From: Termitomyces sp. T153
Lineage: Eukaryota > Basidiomycota > Agaricomycetes > Agaricales > Lyophyllaceae
DNA length: 64,000 nucleotides
Assembly: GCA_018296165.2 (NCBI GenBank)
Contig: JACKQL020000003.1
Location: 1,488,001-1,552,000, forward strand
Reading direction: 5' to 3'
Position 1 is the stretch's first letter, and each line of letters starts with the position of its first letter. This document shows, in pieces, positions 11,130-20,989 of this stretch. A program made the position numbers and the translations under genes. The notes beneath the pieces were generated by a model. That model did not search any database, was not told the DNA's origin, and saw only the letters and a list, made by a program, of their open reading frames with translations.

Positions 11130-11224
11130 AATTCTTTCCACAATCATGCGAACAACTCATCAAAAGTTTTCTCACATCAAAAGTTCTCTCAATAAGTTCT
11201 CCCTCTTCCACATCAATCCTCTTG
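11083..11224 (+). repeat. Ngaro split direct repeat B1 (first part)
   Basis: It begins AGGAGGGGGAACC and matches B2 at 12831-12995. It is interrupted after TCTTG (11220-11224) by the solo LTR and resumes at 12436-12460. Confidence 0.85.
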
Positions 11225-12430
11225 TGTCAGGTTCTGCTGACCTCGGGGGCTCAGCTGCACTGGGCAAGTCCTTACTAGGCGGGCGTGATCCCCTTGCACT
11301 GGCAACCAAACACTCGAAAGTGTTCTGGGCACTGATGGCTTGTGCGGATAGTCAGTGGGATGTGATCCGGACAGATCCGGGGAGGTCCGGAGAAGTCAGA
11401 TTGCAAGGAAATGGGACGGGCTTGGCGGGGTTCAGGCAGAAGACTGTATGCGAGATTTGCGGAGGCAAAGGAGTAGGCAGCTACGCGATCAATGGGAGCG
11501 GAGTCAGAGTCTGATGGAAGATCAATTGGAGTTGATGGAGTCCGGGACCAAACGAAGAGCGGGGTTCAGGTCTGGGAAAGAGTGTCAGGGTTCGTAATTG
11601 TAATCGCGGAGTTTGTGAGGCTGTTAAGGTTGAGGAGGGCTTGGGCACTATGGTCGGATGGAGTCACCGAGACAGCGCCAGACAAAATGAAATGGAGTCG
11701 ATATGGAACAAGAGTAGATTTGAGTGAGAATACAAAATGATAACGAGAATGATAATGAAATGGAGACACAACAAGACCGGGAGACTGAGATAAGACCGGG
11801 AGACTGAGATAAGACCGGAAGACTGAGATAAGACCAGGAGATTGAGATAAGACTGGGAGACAGAGAGTAAGGAAAACGAGACACAAAACATGAAACACAA
11901 AACACGAGAAGGAAACAATCAGACCATAGGTAATGTTAAGCAATATCAAGACTAGAGTATGGAGAGCTACTTGACGACTTATATACTGACTACCGGAGAA
12001 CTTTGGGGTACGTTGGCTGCGGCAGCGGGGCTTGGCGGAGCTCGACGGAGTGGGCGGGTGTCGGTTGTGATTGAGGATCGGGCCGCACTGATACGTTGAT
12101 GGGATCATTTGGGAATGTGGGTCGCCCTGAGGTTGTCATGATACTCCGGAATGGGTCAGAGGAACCAGGGTGTTGAGTTGATGATGGGTGGCGAAGATCG
12201 GGAACAGTGGGGGTGGTTCTTGGGGTTCAGGAGATCCAGGGTGAGTGTCAGTGGCTGTGGGGAAGGCGTCGAAGTTGGCCAGGGGGCCGTCGGAGTTAGC
12301 CGGGGAGGCGTCGGAGTTAGCCAAAATAGGCGCGGGGCGTGGGCAGAGGTTCAGCAGAGCATCGGGGGTTTTTTGGGGAATCAGGGGGTTGCTGGATGAT
12401 GTGCGGGGGTCCAGGGGATGGGTCGTGACA
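11225..12430. mobile_element. Solo LTR, copy 1 (1206 bp) with TCTTG target duplication
   Basis: The unit begins TGTCAGGTTC, ends GTCGTGACA, and is flanked on both sides by TCTTG (11220-11224 and 12431-12435), the 5-bp duplication typical of LTR-retrotransposon integration. Comparing B1 with B2 shows exactly this segment as extra. Related copies are at 36679-37856 and 56630-57796. It keeps moderate CpG. It contains about four copies of a 19-bp repeat (GACCGGGAGACTGAGATAA) near 11779-11860. Its internal element is not in the window, so the superfamily is unknown. Confidence 0.85.
11779..11860. repeat. 19-bp minisatellite inside solo LTR copy 1
   Basis: Four to five tandem units of GACCGGGAGACTGAGATAA, the later ones diverged. 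The sister LTR at 56630 has four perfect-looking units (about 57180-57255) and the one at 36679 has about two. Confidence 0.8.
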
Positions 12431-12460
12431 TCTTGCGCTTTATCCACAGCAACAAATTAA

Positions 12461-12720
12461 TGATACAGGCAAGGTGAAGTGGGGTTGCCTAGGGTTAATT
12501 CAGGCGATGCTTAGATCTCCACAACCCTTCACACTTGTCATCTCCACTATATGACTCTCTTTGTCTTTTGCCTTTTCTGATTTCCATTGTTCCATTGTCC
12601 ATTTTTCTATATTCCTGTGGGTATAGTAATGATGAACCTCAATTGTCTCACACTGCACTGCGCTTGCAGTATCTAGACTCAACACCCACATTACATCACA
12701 CATAATCATCATTTTAGATC
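12461..12720 (+). repeat. Ngaro split direct repeat A2
   Basis: It matches A1 over 260 bp and starts immediately after the AAATTAA that ends B1, so the B1/A2 junction reproduces the joined element ends. Confidence 0.85.
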
Positions 12721-12830
12721 CCCTCCCACTGTCCCTACTCTATTAGCACTACACTCAACAATACTTTTACACTCGTACCTACTTAAATAGTCCCTCATGT
12801 GTTAGCTTGAGTTTCTGGCCCCCTTCTCTC

Positions 12831-12995
12831 AGGAGGGGGAACCGGCACTCAAGAACTCACTAGGACTCAAGAATTAAAATTCTTTCCAATCACATGAACA
12901 ACTCATCAAAAGTTTTCTCATGTCAAAAGTTCTCTCAATAGGTTCTCCCTCTTCCACATCAATCCTCTTGCACTTTATCCACAGCAATGAATTAA
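12831..12995 (+). repeat. Ngaro split direct repeat B2 (right end)
   Basis: The 165-bp segment matches B1 and ends GAATTAA, where gypsy-1 LTR sequence (GAATGCACAT) resumes. Confidence 0.85.
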
Positions 12996-13141
12996 GAATG
13001 CACATGCCAACTGATCATGTGACCAATCACATGACCAAACATGTGCATACCTTGCCATGTGGGTTCTGCACAGAATGCACATAGCAACTGATCATGTGAC
13101 CAATCACATGACCAAACACATGCATCAGTAGTTCCCTGACA
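12996..13141 (-). repeat. Gypsy-1 3' LTR, second piece, with 75-bp tandem duplication
   Basis: LTR sequence resumes and ends in CCCTGACA at 13141. A stretch of about 75 bp containing GATCATGTGACCAATCACATG occurs twice in a row here (about 13000-13065 and 13075-13135) but only once in the 5' LTR. The polypurine tract of the minus-strand element follows directly (CACCCCCCTC on the plus strand). Confidence 0.75.
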
Positions 13142-13560
13142 TCACCCCCCTCTAGTGTATGGTATCTTGATGCACTGAGTAGAAGAAGTCATGGATTGCC
13201 TGGTTAGCTGCTGAAAGGGGGTAGATGCCTCAGATGGCTCTTGGGGCATTGGAATGTCTGTGGTAGAAGTCCTAGACCAGGGCAGATGCATGCATATTGG
13301 CCTGTGGTTCCCAAGAGATATCCTCAATGCTATATTCCTTCTACTTCACCTTGAGCTGCAGCTTTCCTTGGAATATTCTACTATCCAAGATTTCCTCCAC
13401 CTCATACTCCTCCTCATCATTGACCAGGACTGGTTGTGGGGGTGGCTTATGGTAGCAGCCAGGAATTGGATTTTCTGGTGCTGGAAAAAGTTTGACAATG
13501 TTGAAGACTGGGTGCAAATGGCATAGGCCTGCTGAGAGCTTAAGTCAGTATGCTAAAGGC
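13142..13560 (-). pseudogene. Gypsy-1 integrase tail and chromodomain
   Basis: Broken minus-strand frames contain a KLFPAPE linker, then EEYEVEEILDSRIFQGKLQ and a DISWEP block, the chromodomain signature (YxVExILDxR ... W). Known chromoviral chromodomains guide integration to marked chromatin. Its place at the end of pol, directly before the polypurine tract, fits that family. Confidence 0.7.
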
Positions 13561-14720
13561 CCCACTTCTCAACTATGAAGGGGCCAAGATGACAATGTGA
13601 CAGTTTCTGAGATGGCCTTGTTGTCTTAATATCCAAGCTATCCAAGTACACATGATCTCCTGGCTTGTCAACTGAGGCTGGTGTCTGGCAACAGTCATAG
13701 TAGCATGCCATGTCCTTGGCCTTTACCCATGTGGCCTTTGCCTCCTCCTGTGCCCTCTTTATTCTGTCCACAAACTCATTTACAGAGTCATTTTCAGAGG
13801 GCATGCATGAGGTTTGAATCTCATGTAGGAGTGCCTGCCAGTGTCCAGAAAAAATGGAGTCATCTGCATGGAAGAGTGAACATGGTTGTTGTACTGGAAC
13901 TCAGCATCTGGCAGGAGCTCATTCTAGTCATCCTGCCTCTCATTGCAAAAAAGGTGGAGATACTGTTCCAGTTTCTGATTAACATGCTCTGTCTGCTCAT
14001 CTGGCTGAGGGTGATAGGCAGTGGTGGTATGAAGCTTCACTTTGAGCAGACAGTACAGTTTCTAAGTGAACTTTGCTACAAACTGGGGGCCTTGGTTAGA
14101 GACATACCCATCAGATAGACCATGGAGCTTCCAGATGTTTTTGCAATACAGACTAGCCACTCCCAAGGCCAGGCATGTTGTGTGAGTAGGGATGAAGTGG
14201 GCTCATTTACCACAGAGCTCCACCACTACCATCACTGCATCATATCTCTAAGCATCTGAGAGTTCCACAATAAAATCCACCAATGCAACACTCTAGCAGG
14301 CAGCTGGAATAGGGAGTGGATGAAGCTGGCCCATGGGTGGCTGGCAGCAAGGCTTGGTGTGGAGACAGAGATCACAGGTGCTAGTGTAGGTGCCTACATA
14401 TCAGGAGATCTGTAGTCACCAATAGTTCCAGGATACCAGCTCCAGTGTCTTCTATCTTCCAGGATGTCCAGCTACTCAAGAGTTGTGATGTTGTTCTACA
14501 ATGTGCCAGCAAAGTTCTGGAATGTTAGGCACATAAATGCATCCTCTAAAAGTTAGAAGCCCCTCCTGAAGACCCCACTCATCTGCATGCACTGACTAAA
14601 CTGTAGTTGCCTGTCAAGCTCATAGGGCCTGTGCAGCCTGAGCAACTGCATCCTCCTGCACACCCTCTTAGTTTCTGCTTCAGATGTCTCTAAGGATGTT
14701 TGCCTTGTCCCCTTCAACCA
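13553..14720 (-). pseudogene. Gypsy-1 integrase
   Basis: Fragments in more than one frame include a zinc-binding remnant, the core block VDFIVELSDA, the second-aspartate block now VSNQGPQFVAKF (normally SDRGPQF), and the glutamate block AYHPQPDEQTEHVNQ. A following conserved block (MPSENDSVNEFVDRIKRAQE and LSHCHLGPFIVEK) links to the chromodomain. The second catalytic Asp has become Asn. Many stops are present. Confidence 0.7.
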
Positions 14721-14729
14721 CTATCCCTT

Positions 14730-15260
14730 CTAGTGTGTGGATGGCAAAGAGCTCAAGCTTGAGAAGGACAATGTTGTCATTATCTCCTGCTCCTGTGCTA
14801 TAGTCAGCCTGCCTGGACAATGCATCTGGTTTGCCCATGCTCCATCAAGATTTGTGATGCAGTGAGAAGTCAAAGTTGGCCAGATACAGGGACCATTGAG
14901 CCTGGCATTGATTGAGTTTATTAACAGAATGGAAGTACTCAAGGTTCTTGTGGTCTGTCCAGACTTCAAACTCATGTTGTGTGCCCTCCAGGAAGTGCTG
15001 CTATTCTTCAAAGGACCAAATGATTGCCAGTATCTCCTTGTCATGGATCTTGTAGTTCCATTCCACTGCATTAAGGCTCTTGGAGTAGAAGGCTACTGGA
15101 TGCCATTTGCCATCCTCCTCTGACTGCTGGGAGAGGACTGCTCCTGTAGCAAAGTCTGAGCTATCTGCTTCTATATGGAATGGAGAGTCATCATTGGGAG
15201 ATAGAAGAACTGGCTTTGAGGCTATAGCTTGCCTGAGGGCATTGAAGGCAGCCTGCTGTG
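14730..15260 (-). pseudogene. Gypsy-1 RNase H
   Basis: Minus-strand frames hold a remnant of the Ty3/gypsy RNase H: a frame with HNMSLKSGQTTRTLSTSIL corresponds to the usual EVWTDHKNLEYF block read out of frame, and the region between RT and integrase has the expected length. Frameshifted and interrupted. Confidence 0.6.
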
Positions 15261-15269
15261 GGGGCTCCC

Positions 15270-16090
15270 ACTGTCATACTGTATCCTTAACTATGAGGTC
15301 AAAGAGGGGGCATGCATGGTCAGAGAAATCCTGTATAAACCTCCAGTATAAATCGACAAAGCCAAGAAAGGCCTGCACTTCCTTCTTGTTCCTTGGCGCT
15401 GGCCACTCTGCTACACCTGCCACTTTAATGGGGTCCATCTCAGCCATTCCATGCAAGATGATTAAACCTAGGTACTCCACCTCAGTCTGCTCAAATTCAC
15501 ACTTCTCAGGCTTTGAAATAGAGCTGGTATTGGTGGAGGCATTCCAAGACAATGTGCATGATCCAACAATGCTTCTGCAGAGTTTTAGTGTAGATGAGGA
15601 TATTGTTCAGATATACACAAACAATACCTTCCACAATCAGATCATGGAAAATGTCATTCATCATAGTCTGGAAGGTGGCTGGGCTATTGGTGAGCCCAAA
15701 GAACATCACCAGAGGTTCAAAGAGTTTGTGATTGGTTCAGAATGCTGCCTTCCACTCATCCCCTTCTTTGATGTGCACATTGTTGTAGCCCCAACAGACA
15801 TCCAACTTTGTGAAGTATTGTGCACCTCAAAGGTTGTTGATGAGTTCTGAGATGAGTGACAAAGGATAGCAATTCTTCACTGTTATCACATTCAAGACCC
15901 AATAGTCTTGAACCAGACAAAGAGACCCATCCTTTTTCTTAATAAAAAAGACTGGGGAGGCCATTGAAGACTTGAAGGGTTGTATTTGTCCTGAGCTGAG
16001 ATTTTCCTGCAGAAAGGCATTCAGTTCATCCTGCTCATAGGGTGCAAGCAGATAGACCTTGCAGCTGGATGGCTCAGCATTTGGTATCAA
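15270..16090 (-). pseudogene. Gypsy-1 reverse transcriptase
   Basis: Three successive minus-strand frames give the classic blocks in order: MASPVFFIKKKDGSLCLVQDYWVLN, shown here as SPVFFIKKKDGS and VQDYWVLN; FGLTNSPATFQTMMNDIF; the active-site box VYLNNILIYTKT; and EYLGLIILHGMAEMDP. The active site is YLNN instead of YLDD, and the usual VQDYRxLN arginine is Trp. Both fit CpG transitions, so the enzyme is dead. Confidence 0.85.
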
Positions 16091-16609
16091 CTCAATTGCT
16101 TGTTCCTACTGCTTGCACTCTGGAAGCAAATTGAAGGAGGCCTTAGAGAATACATCCTCAAAGTCATGGAGGTGATTGGAAATGGTGCTATGGAAAGGCT
16201 TGGGCTGTAAGTTTGCTGCAAATGCCTCTGCCAGACATTGAGAAGTAGTCTGACTGGCTCAAATCTCTGCCACTGTAGGAGGTGGGCAGAGGGTTGTAGC
16301 ATAGATCTGATCACCCACCTTTATGGTTTCATCTGGGGACTCTACATCTGGAGTACAGGTCCATTCTCCTTCACCTTCCTCTTCCTCAGGAGATTCCCAC
16401 CCAACACCTTAGACATCCTTGTAGAGGGCCTCTCTATGAGGGAATGTCAGAGGGGAGAAACTCAGGAGGTCAAGATCAGCATAAGGGAGATGCCCAGCAT
16501 GACAGACATGCACAGCAGCACACTTACAAACCTTGGCTCTCTGCTCCTTATAAGCTTCTTCTGCACAGTTAATGCAGTGATGGGGGCAACAACTCATCTT
16601 CACCTCACC
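16091..16609 (-). pseudogene. Gypsy-1 linker between protease and RT
   Basis: This segment contains a His/Cys-rich stretch (MSCCPHHCINCAEEAY) and a block ending HREALYKDV that recurs in gypsy-2 (56198-56452). It is a conserved linker in this family of unknown function, broken here. Confidence 0.5.
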
Positions 16610-16960
16610 CTTAGTTCAGCCAATCTGGGAGTTGTGTTCATGCAGCCAGGTGAACCCCAAGATCATGTCTTGCTTTCCCAAACTAGTGATGGCAAAAGCA
16701 GCTTGCTCTGAGTGGTCTTGGTAGTGAAGAATTAGGACTAGGTCCACCATGGAGTGAATAGAGCCAGCTTCATTGAGCATGCCATCAACATTGTACATAG
16801 GGATAGGATGGGAAAGGGGAAGAGTAGTGAGGTAGTGACATTGCATGTAGTCAGTGTTGAGGAAGAGGCCTGTTGCCCTACTATCAAGGAGGGCAACCAC
16901 TTTGGATCTGCTGAGTGTCCATCATCTCAATTTCTACCCATAGCATCAGGGAGTTGATAG
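16610..16960 (-). pseudogene. Gypsy-1 aspartic protease
   Basis: The frame reads VALLDSRATGLFLNTDY, the retropepsin active site with Gly replaced by Arg (normally DSGAT), then KQDMILGFTWLHEHNSQI, the C-terminal retropepsin block (ILGxxWL). It would release Gag and Pol proteins. The active-site glycine change and neighbouring stops indicate inactivity. Confidence 0.75.
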
Positions 16961-16999
16961 AAGGAGTGGAAGCAATAATGTAGCAATGGGGGAAATGGC

Positions 17000-18550
17000 A
17001 TTTCTATGTAGGAATCTGGAGGTGTGGTCTAGGAGGTGTGTTTCCAGTGGAGACTTTAGCTAGGGATGAGGTTTGTATGTCTGAGAAGGGGCTTATCATT
17101 TCAGGTGTAGTATTAAGGGCAGCAACAGATATATTCAATTCTACAGACAGGAGAGTGAAATGATTAGCACTAGGCAACAGGGATGTACAGGTCATCTATT
17201 GATTCCAACTCTACAAGCACAATCTCTGATACATTGGCCACTTCATTGGACTGGATAGCTGTAGGTGTGTCTGGAGAAGGAGTTCCCATTGCATTCTAGG
17301 CTGCAAGGAGTTGGATGAGCAGCTCTTCTTGCTCCAATGCTGACAGGTAGTGGACCTCTAGTCCTTGAGGACAGTAGCAGGCAAGGTGATCCACCTTTCT
17401 ACAGCATTAATACAGCAGGGGAGTAGAGGACTGCTGTTAGGAGGCATTGACATCCATTGGGACTCTTTGAGGTAGGGAGCACAAAGAAGCAATATGGGAT
17501 GGAAGAGAAACAGTTGCACCTGCTTGAGGGGCTGTCAGAGCAGGCATGGAAGGGGGAGCTCAGGGGATAAACTCACTACAAGTGAAAGGAATTGTTGAGA
17601 GTTGCATCCACCACAGCTCATGTTGCAGTTCTATCAACTGCCACTGCTCATATGCTATCTTGTACCAGGTATTGACATGCTTGTCATCTGGGCACCCCTG
17701 TGCCATACTGCTGATGCAATCCATAAGAGAGGGGTGAAGTCCATTATGGAAGATTAGGCAAAGTTGCAGACCATTCAGATATTTTGCCTGTTTGGCTAAG
17801 GCACAAAAAGAGTTGATGTACTCATCAAGTGACTGCTTGTCTTGACCATACTGGGTTCAGTCTTGAAGAGAAAGAGCTGCAGTTTTGGCAGGGTTAAGAG
17901 GGAAGAACTTAGCTTGGAACTCCTCCTTAAACTCCATCTAGCCAAAGAAACTCTCAACTCCTCCTGGGCATTGAAAAATATGCAGCACATAAGTTGAAGC
18001 TCGGCTAGCCTTCATGTAGGAGACAATGCAAGTGATTTTCAAGGTATTAGAGGCAAAGGCTGCACTGCTCAGCTGGATATAGGTGATACAGGACTGGAGG
18101 AAACATTCCTCAGCTCTGCAGTTCCTATCAAATATGTTAGAGAGTGCAGAGCAAGGAAGTTTGGAGCGGGGTGCCAAAACCTCTAAGCTAGGTGTAGAAG
18201 AGAACCTTCTTGCAGCTACTGGGGGTCCAGGAGGAGGACTAGGAGCAAGGGAAAGACATTCTAGAAGGGCTTGAAGAGAAAAGGATACTGCTTTGGTAGT
18301 TTAATGGAGCTTAGTGAGTTCAGCAGTGTGGAAAGTAAGGGAGGCTTGGGTAAGTTGAATTTGTGTCTGTAGGAACAGCAAATGACTCCAGGCATTGTTC
18401 TGGGGGCTTGAAGCATCAGGGAAAGGTGCTGGAGAGGTTGGCAGGGTCATAGGAGAAATACAAGAGGCACTAAGACACTGGTGGGGGAGAGACCTTTTGA
18501 GGGACTAGGTAGAAGCTCAGATAATCAAGAAAGAGAGCTTCCAGACCAAA
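17000..18550 (-). pseudogene. Gypsy-1 Gag
   Basis: Minus-strand fragments give a retrotransposon Gag: CFLQSCITYIQLSSAAFASN, then SYMKASRASTYVLHIFQC, a QYGQDKQSLDEYINSF block, then LQLCLIFHNGLHPSLMDCI. A zinc-knuckle remnant (CCRKVDHLACYC) has lost its first Cys. The same blocks occur in the Gag of gypsy-2, gypsy-3 and the fragment at 49790. Several TAG/TGA stops. Confidence 0.75.
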
Positions 18551-18555
18551 AATGG

Positions 18556-18566
18556 AGACTTGTTCT
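18556..18566 (-). promoter_or_regulatory. Gypsy-1 self-complementary primer-binding site
   Basis: Two bases inside the 5' LTR edge, the minus strand reads AGAACAAGTCT. This is exactly complementary to AGACTTGTTCT within the LTR (minus strand of 18693-18703), 135 nt from the LTR edge. The layout matches Tf1-type self-priming rather than tRNA priming. Confidence 0.65.
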
Positions 18567-18568
18567 GC

Positions 18569-18842
18569 TGTAGAGGTGACCTCTGGAGGCTGTGGCTCAA
18601 TCACACAACTAGCAGAGAGAGATCCAAAGTCTATTGAGCACAGTATAATGTCTACAAGTAGGACTGCATACTTGGCAAAAAGAGATCCAAAGAGAACAAG
18701 TCTGAGGATCTCCAATGTCAGGGTTTGAAAAATCTACTCCAGTTATGTGATTTTGCCATGTGGGTTTTGCACAGAATGCACATGGCAACTGATCATGTGA
18801 CCAAACACATGACCAAACACATGCATTAGCAGTTCCCTGACA
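18569..18842 (-). repeat. Gypsy-1 5' LTR (274 bp)
   Basis: Bounded by TG and CA (plus strand TGTAGAGG...CCCTGACA). It matches the split 3' LTR at 8042-13141. The R-U5 half (18569-18703) is shared with gypsy-2 and gypsy-3 LTRs; the U3 half is specific to this copy. Confidence 0.85.
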
Positions 18843-18861
18843 ATTCCAATGATGAGGAACA

Positions 18862-20115
18862 TTGGTGGGGCAAGATCACACTGTCAATGAGGTTAGAGAA
18901 GTACCTTATGATGGCACCTCCATATACAGGGGCATGGCTCCACCACCCTTGCCAATACTGTCAAAAGAAGGGGCTCCAGTGTGTCAAGACAAAGGAAGGA
19001 ACCTCATGCAATGCCTGCTGGCTTATTCTCAAAAAAACATGCAGTCTCACAAGGGATCACAAAGAAGAGGTCCAGAGGAACAAGAACAAGAAGGGAAAGA
19101 AGGAGAAAAGGCAGAGAAAACCAAAGTCTTCTGAGTATGTTGAGAGTAAGTGTTGATTTTGCCAACAGAAATCATTTACTAACAATGGACAGAACCAACA
19201 ACACTGGTTGCTAGGCTGTTGATGATCTGCCCAGCAGATATGCCAGTGACCACCAGAAAGGGAAGGAGAAAGGAATGGACAAATCTGCCAGCAGCTAGTG
19301 GAAAGGAGAAGGGAGCAAGCAGACCCACTGACAAAAAGCAGAAAGAGAAAGGGCAAGTAGTGAACAGATCCACTCTCCTCCATCAAATCCATTGAGGCCA
19401 TTCTTACATGAGCTATGGCAGAGTTGAACCAACAGCTCAATTTCATCAATGAAGGAATCAAGGTTGTATTGGAAGAGATGAGGTCAGGGTTTGTGCTAGC
19501 TGAGAAAACAAAGTTTACAGATATGGAGAAGATGCTCTAGTAGTACAATATGATGCTTAGAGGACTTGACAAGCACATGGACATCATGGACATGAGTGTT
19601 GCAGGCATAACATCTGACCTCAACAGGACAAAGCAGACTGTTGAGGCTCATGCTGGGCATTTCATGCAGAACAAAGTTGACATTGTTGCTCTTTAGAGCA
19701 TTGTTGACAACATTCAAAACCAGCACCAAATCTCATCCCCCCTCATCAGCCAGCCTCCAGCACCAGCAGCTTTCCACCTGCACTGGCTCCTACTCTGGCA
19801 GTCATTGCTGGAGCAGAAGAGCCCAACAATGATAAGGCTGCCTAGTGCAAGGAGGATGAGAGCAAGATGGACCACACTACTGCTGTAGCTACTACTGTTG
19901 ATCAGTCTGCCATTGCTGATGACTCTGCTCCCATCAGTGACTCTGTCACCACTATTACCAACTCTGGTATTCCTAGTGAGTCCACCCCAGTTGAAGATTC
20001 TGCTCTCACATGCAACAGCAGTGCCAGTGTCACCAACTCCATCACTTCCACCAGGCCTGCTGTCAGTGTCACTGACTCCACCATTGCCAACAATGGCAAT
20101 GTGGTCTACTGGTAG
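18862..20115 (+). pseudogene. Decayed cysteine-cluster / coiled-coil gene
   Basis: In one frame near 18940-19160 a six-cysteine cluster is seen: CQYCQKKGLQC, then KEGTSCNAC, then KKTCSLTRDH, followed by a Lys/Arg-rich run (EVQRNKNKKGKKEKRQRK). This resembles a fungal Zn2Cys6-type or CxC DNA-binding module. Further frames read as a coiled coil (MAELNQQLNFINEGIKVV; DLNRTKQTVEAHAGHF). A Ser/Thr/Asp-rich tail at 19867-20115 ends in TAG. Stops and frameshifts break it throughout. It may be a transposon-borne regulator or a captured transcription-factor fragment; I do not recognise a named family. Confidence 0.45.
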
Positions 20116-20830
20116 TGTGTTGACACTTTGTCTCAATCCCATGTGGCAGCTGCAAGTTTGACTCCTGCAGGCAATAATCATTGTAGAATATGGTGGTTTT
20201 TGCATTCTCAATAAAGGAAGTACATGGCATTTTTGTTTATGGTGTAATAAATATGGTAGAATTACAACAGCAACATAGTGTATTGGTACTGTGTTGTCAC
20301 TTTGTATCAGTCTTATGTGGCAGCTGCAGATTTGACTCCTTTAACTGCTAATGTTACTACTTCATTTGTATTTTTGACCTTGGTACTGCATTGACACTTT
20401 GCACTTTTACATCACACATCTCATACTGCATTGTCACTGAAGCAAACACAGTTCTCTACTGTAGTGAAATTGCATTTGAAGCTTGTTAGCCTTTCATCCC
20501 CCACAACCTCTGGGTTTGACCCCTAGTGTTTGCATTATTGAGCATATTCCACAACACTTTTACATCACACATCTATGGTCTAGTGGAAATGGCTTTCAAA
20601 GTGCTCCATCAGTCTGATCAATGTATTGTGTTAGTTGCAGGTTTGACTACTGTAGCTGGCAATGTCCATGCAGAATATGGTGTACATTTTTTGATAAACA
20701 ATCATTTTCAATTGCATGTGTGTAACACCTCCTATGGTGTAGTGGAATTCCCATCAAATCTTCAAAGCTTTTTATACCAGCAGGTTCTGGGTTCAACCCC
20801 CTATCCTTGCTTTGTCCACCAATTTTTTTT
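20100..20830 (+). repeat. tRNA-like repeat array, cluster 1 (4-5 units)
   Basis: Units near 20102-20175, 20272-20345, 20455-20528, 20572-20655 and 20728-20810 each have an A-box-like motif (for example TGGTCTAGTGG, TGGTGTAGTGG) and, about 45-60 nt later, a B-box-like motif (for example GGTTTGACTAC, GGGTTCAACCC). A shared spacer with CTTTTACATCACACATCT recurs. No clean acceptor stem was found, so these are tRNA-derived repeats rather than tRNA genes. Confidence 0.5.
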
Positions 20831-20989
20831 ATTTTTGTTTAACACATGCAAAGTTTTTTTTTGAACCTTATTGGAGCTACTGAGCATTTCTGGAATAACA
20901 ATATGCTACAAGCAGAAAGGTTGCACCATTGGAAAGTCCCACTAGAAGTAGTGCCAGATATATCCATCAGGAGCAACAGAAAATGAAAC

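Larger units (their letters stand above)
8247..12995 (+). mobile_element. Ngaro-type (DIRS-order) tyrosine-recombinase retroelement, internally deleted
   Basis: The element has split direct repeats in the order A1 (8247-8508), coding region, B1 (11083-11224 resuming at 12436-12460), A2 (12461-12720), B2 (12831-12995). It starts TGATACGGGCAAGG and ends GCAATGAATTAA, and the internal B1/A2 junction joins exactly these ends. It interrupts a gypsy LTR without an obvious target-site duplication, as expected for this order. It encodes remnants of Gag, RNase H and a tyrosine recombinase, but the reverse transcriptase core is missing. A solo LTR is nested at 11225-12430. Confidence 0.85.
8042..18842 (-). 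mobile_element. Gypsy-1: Ty3/gypsy chromovirus, nested with Ngaro and solo-LTR insertions
   Basis: The order on the minus strand is 5' LTR (18569-18842), primer site, gag, protease, reverse transcriptase, RNase H, integrase, chromodomain, polypurine tract and 3' LTR (8042-8246 plus 12996-13141). This is the Ty3/gypsy order, and the terminal chromodomain marks a chromovirus. All domains carry stops or frameshifts and almost no CpG, so the element is dead. The 3' LTR is split by the Ngaro-type insertion at 8247-12995. No matching target-site duplication could be found (CAGGC on one side, ATTCC on the other). Confidence 0.85.

Noticed and set aside
11566..12447. Long antisense open frames across the solo LTR (Ser/Leu- and Pro-rich)
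   Set aside because: They lie wholly inside an LTR with exact ends and target duplication, and their repeats come from the 19-bp minisatellite. The matching frames in the copies at 36679 and 56630 follow the same repeat.
15107..15850. Plus-strand 247-codon open frame
   Set aside because: It is antisense to gypsy-1 reverse transcriptase, whose motifs are clear on the minus strand.
8042..18842. Target-site duplication for gypsy-1
   Set aside because: The flanking 5-mers (CAGGC and ATTCC) do not match; either recombination or decay removed it, so none is claimed.
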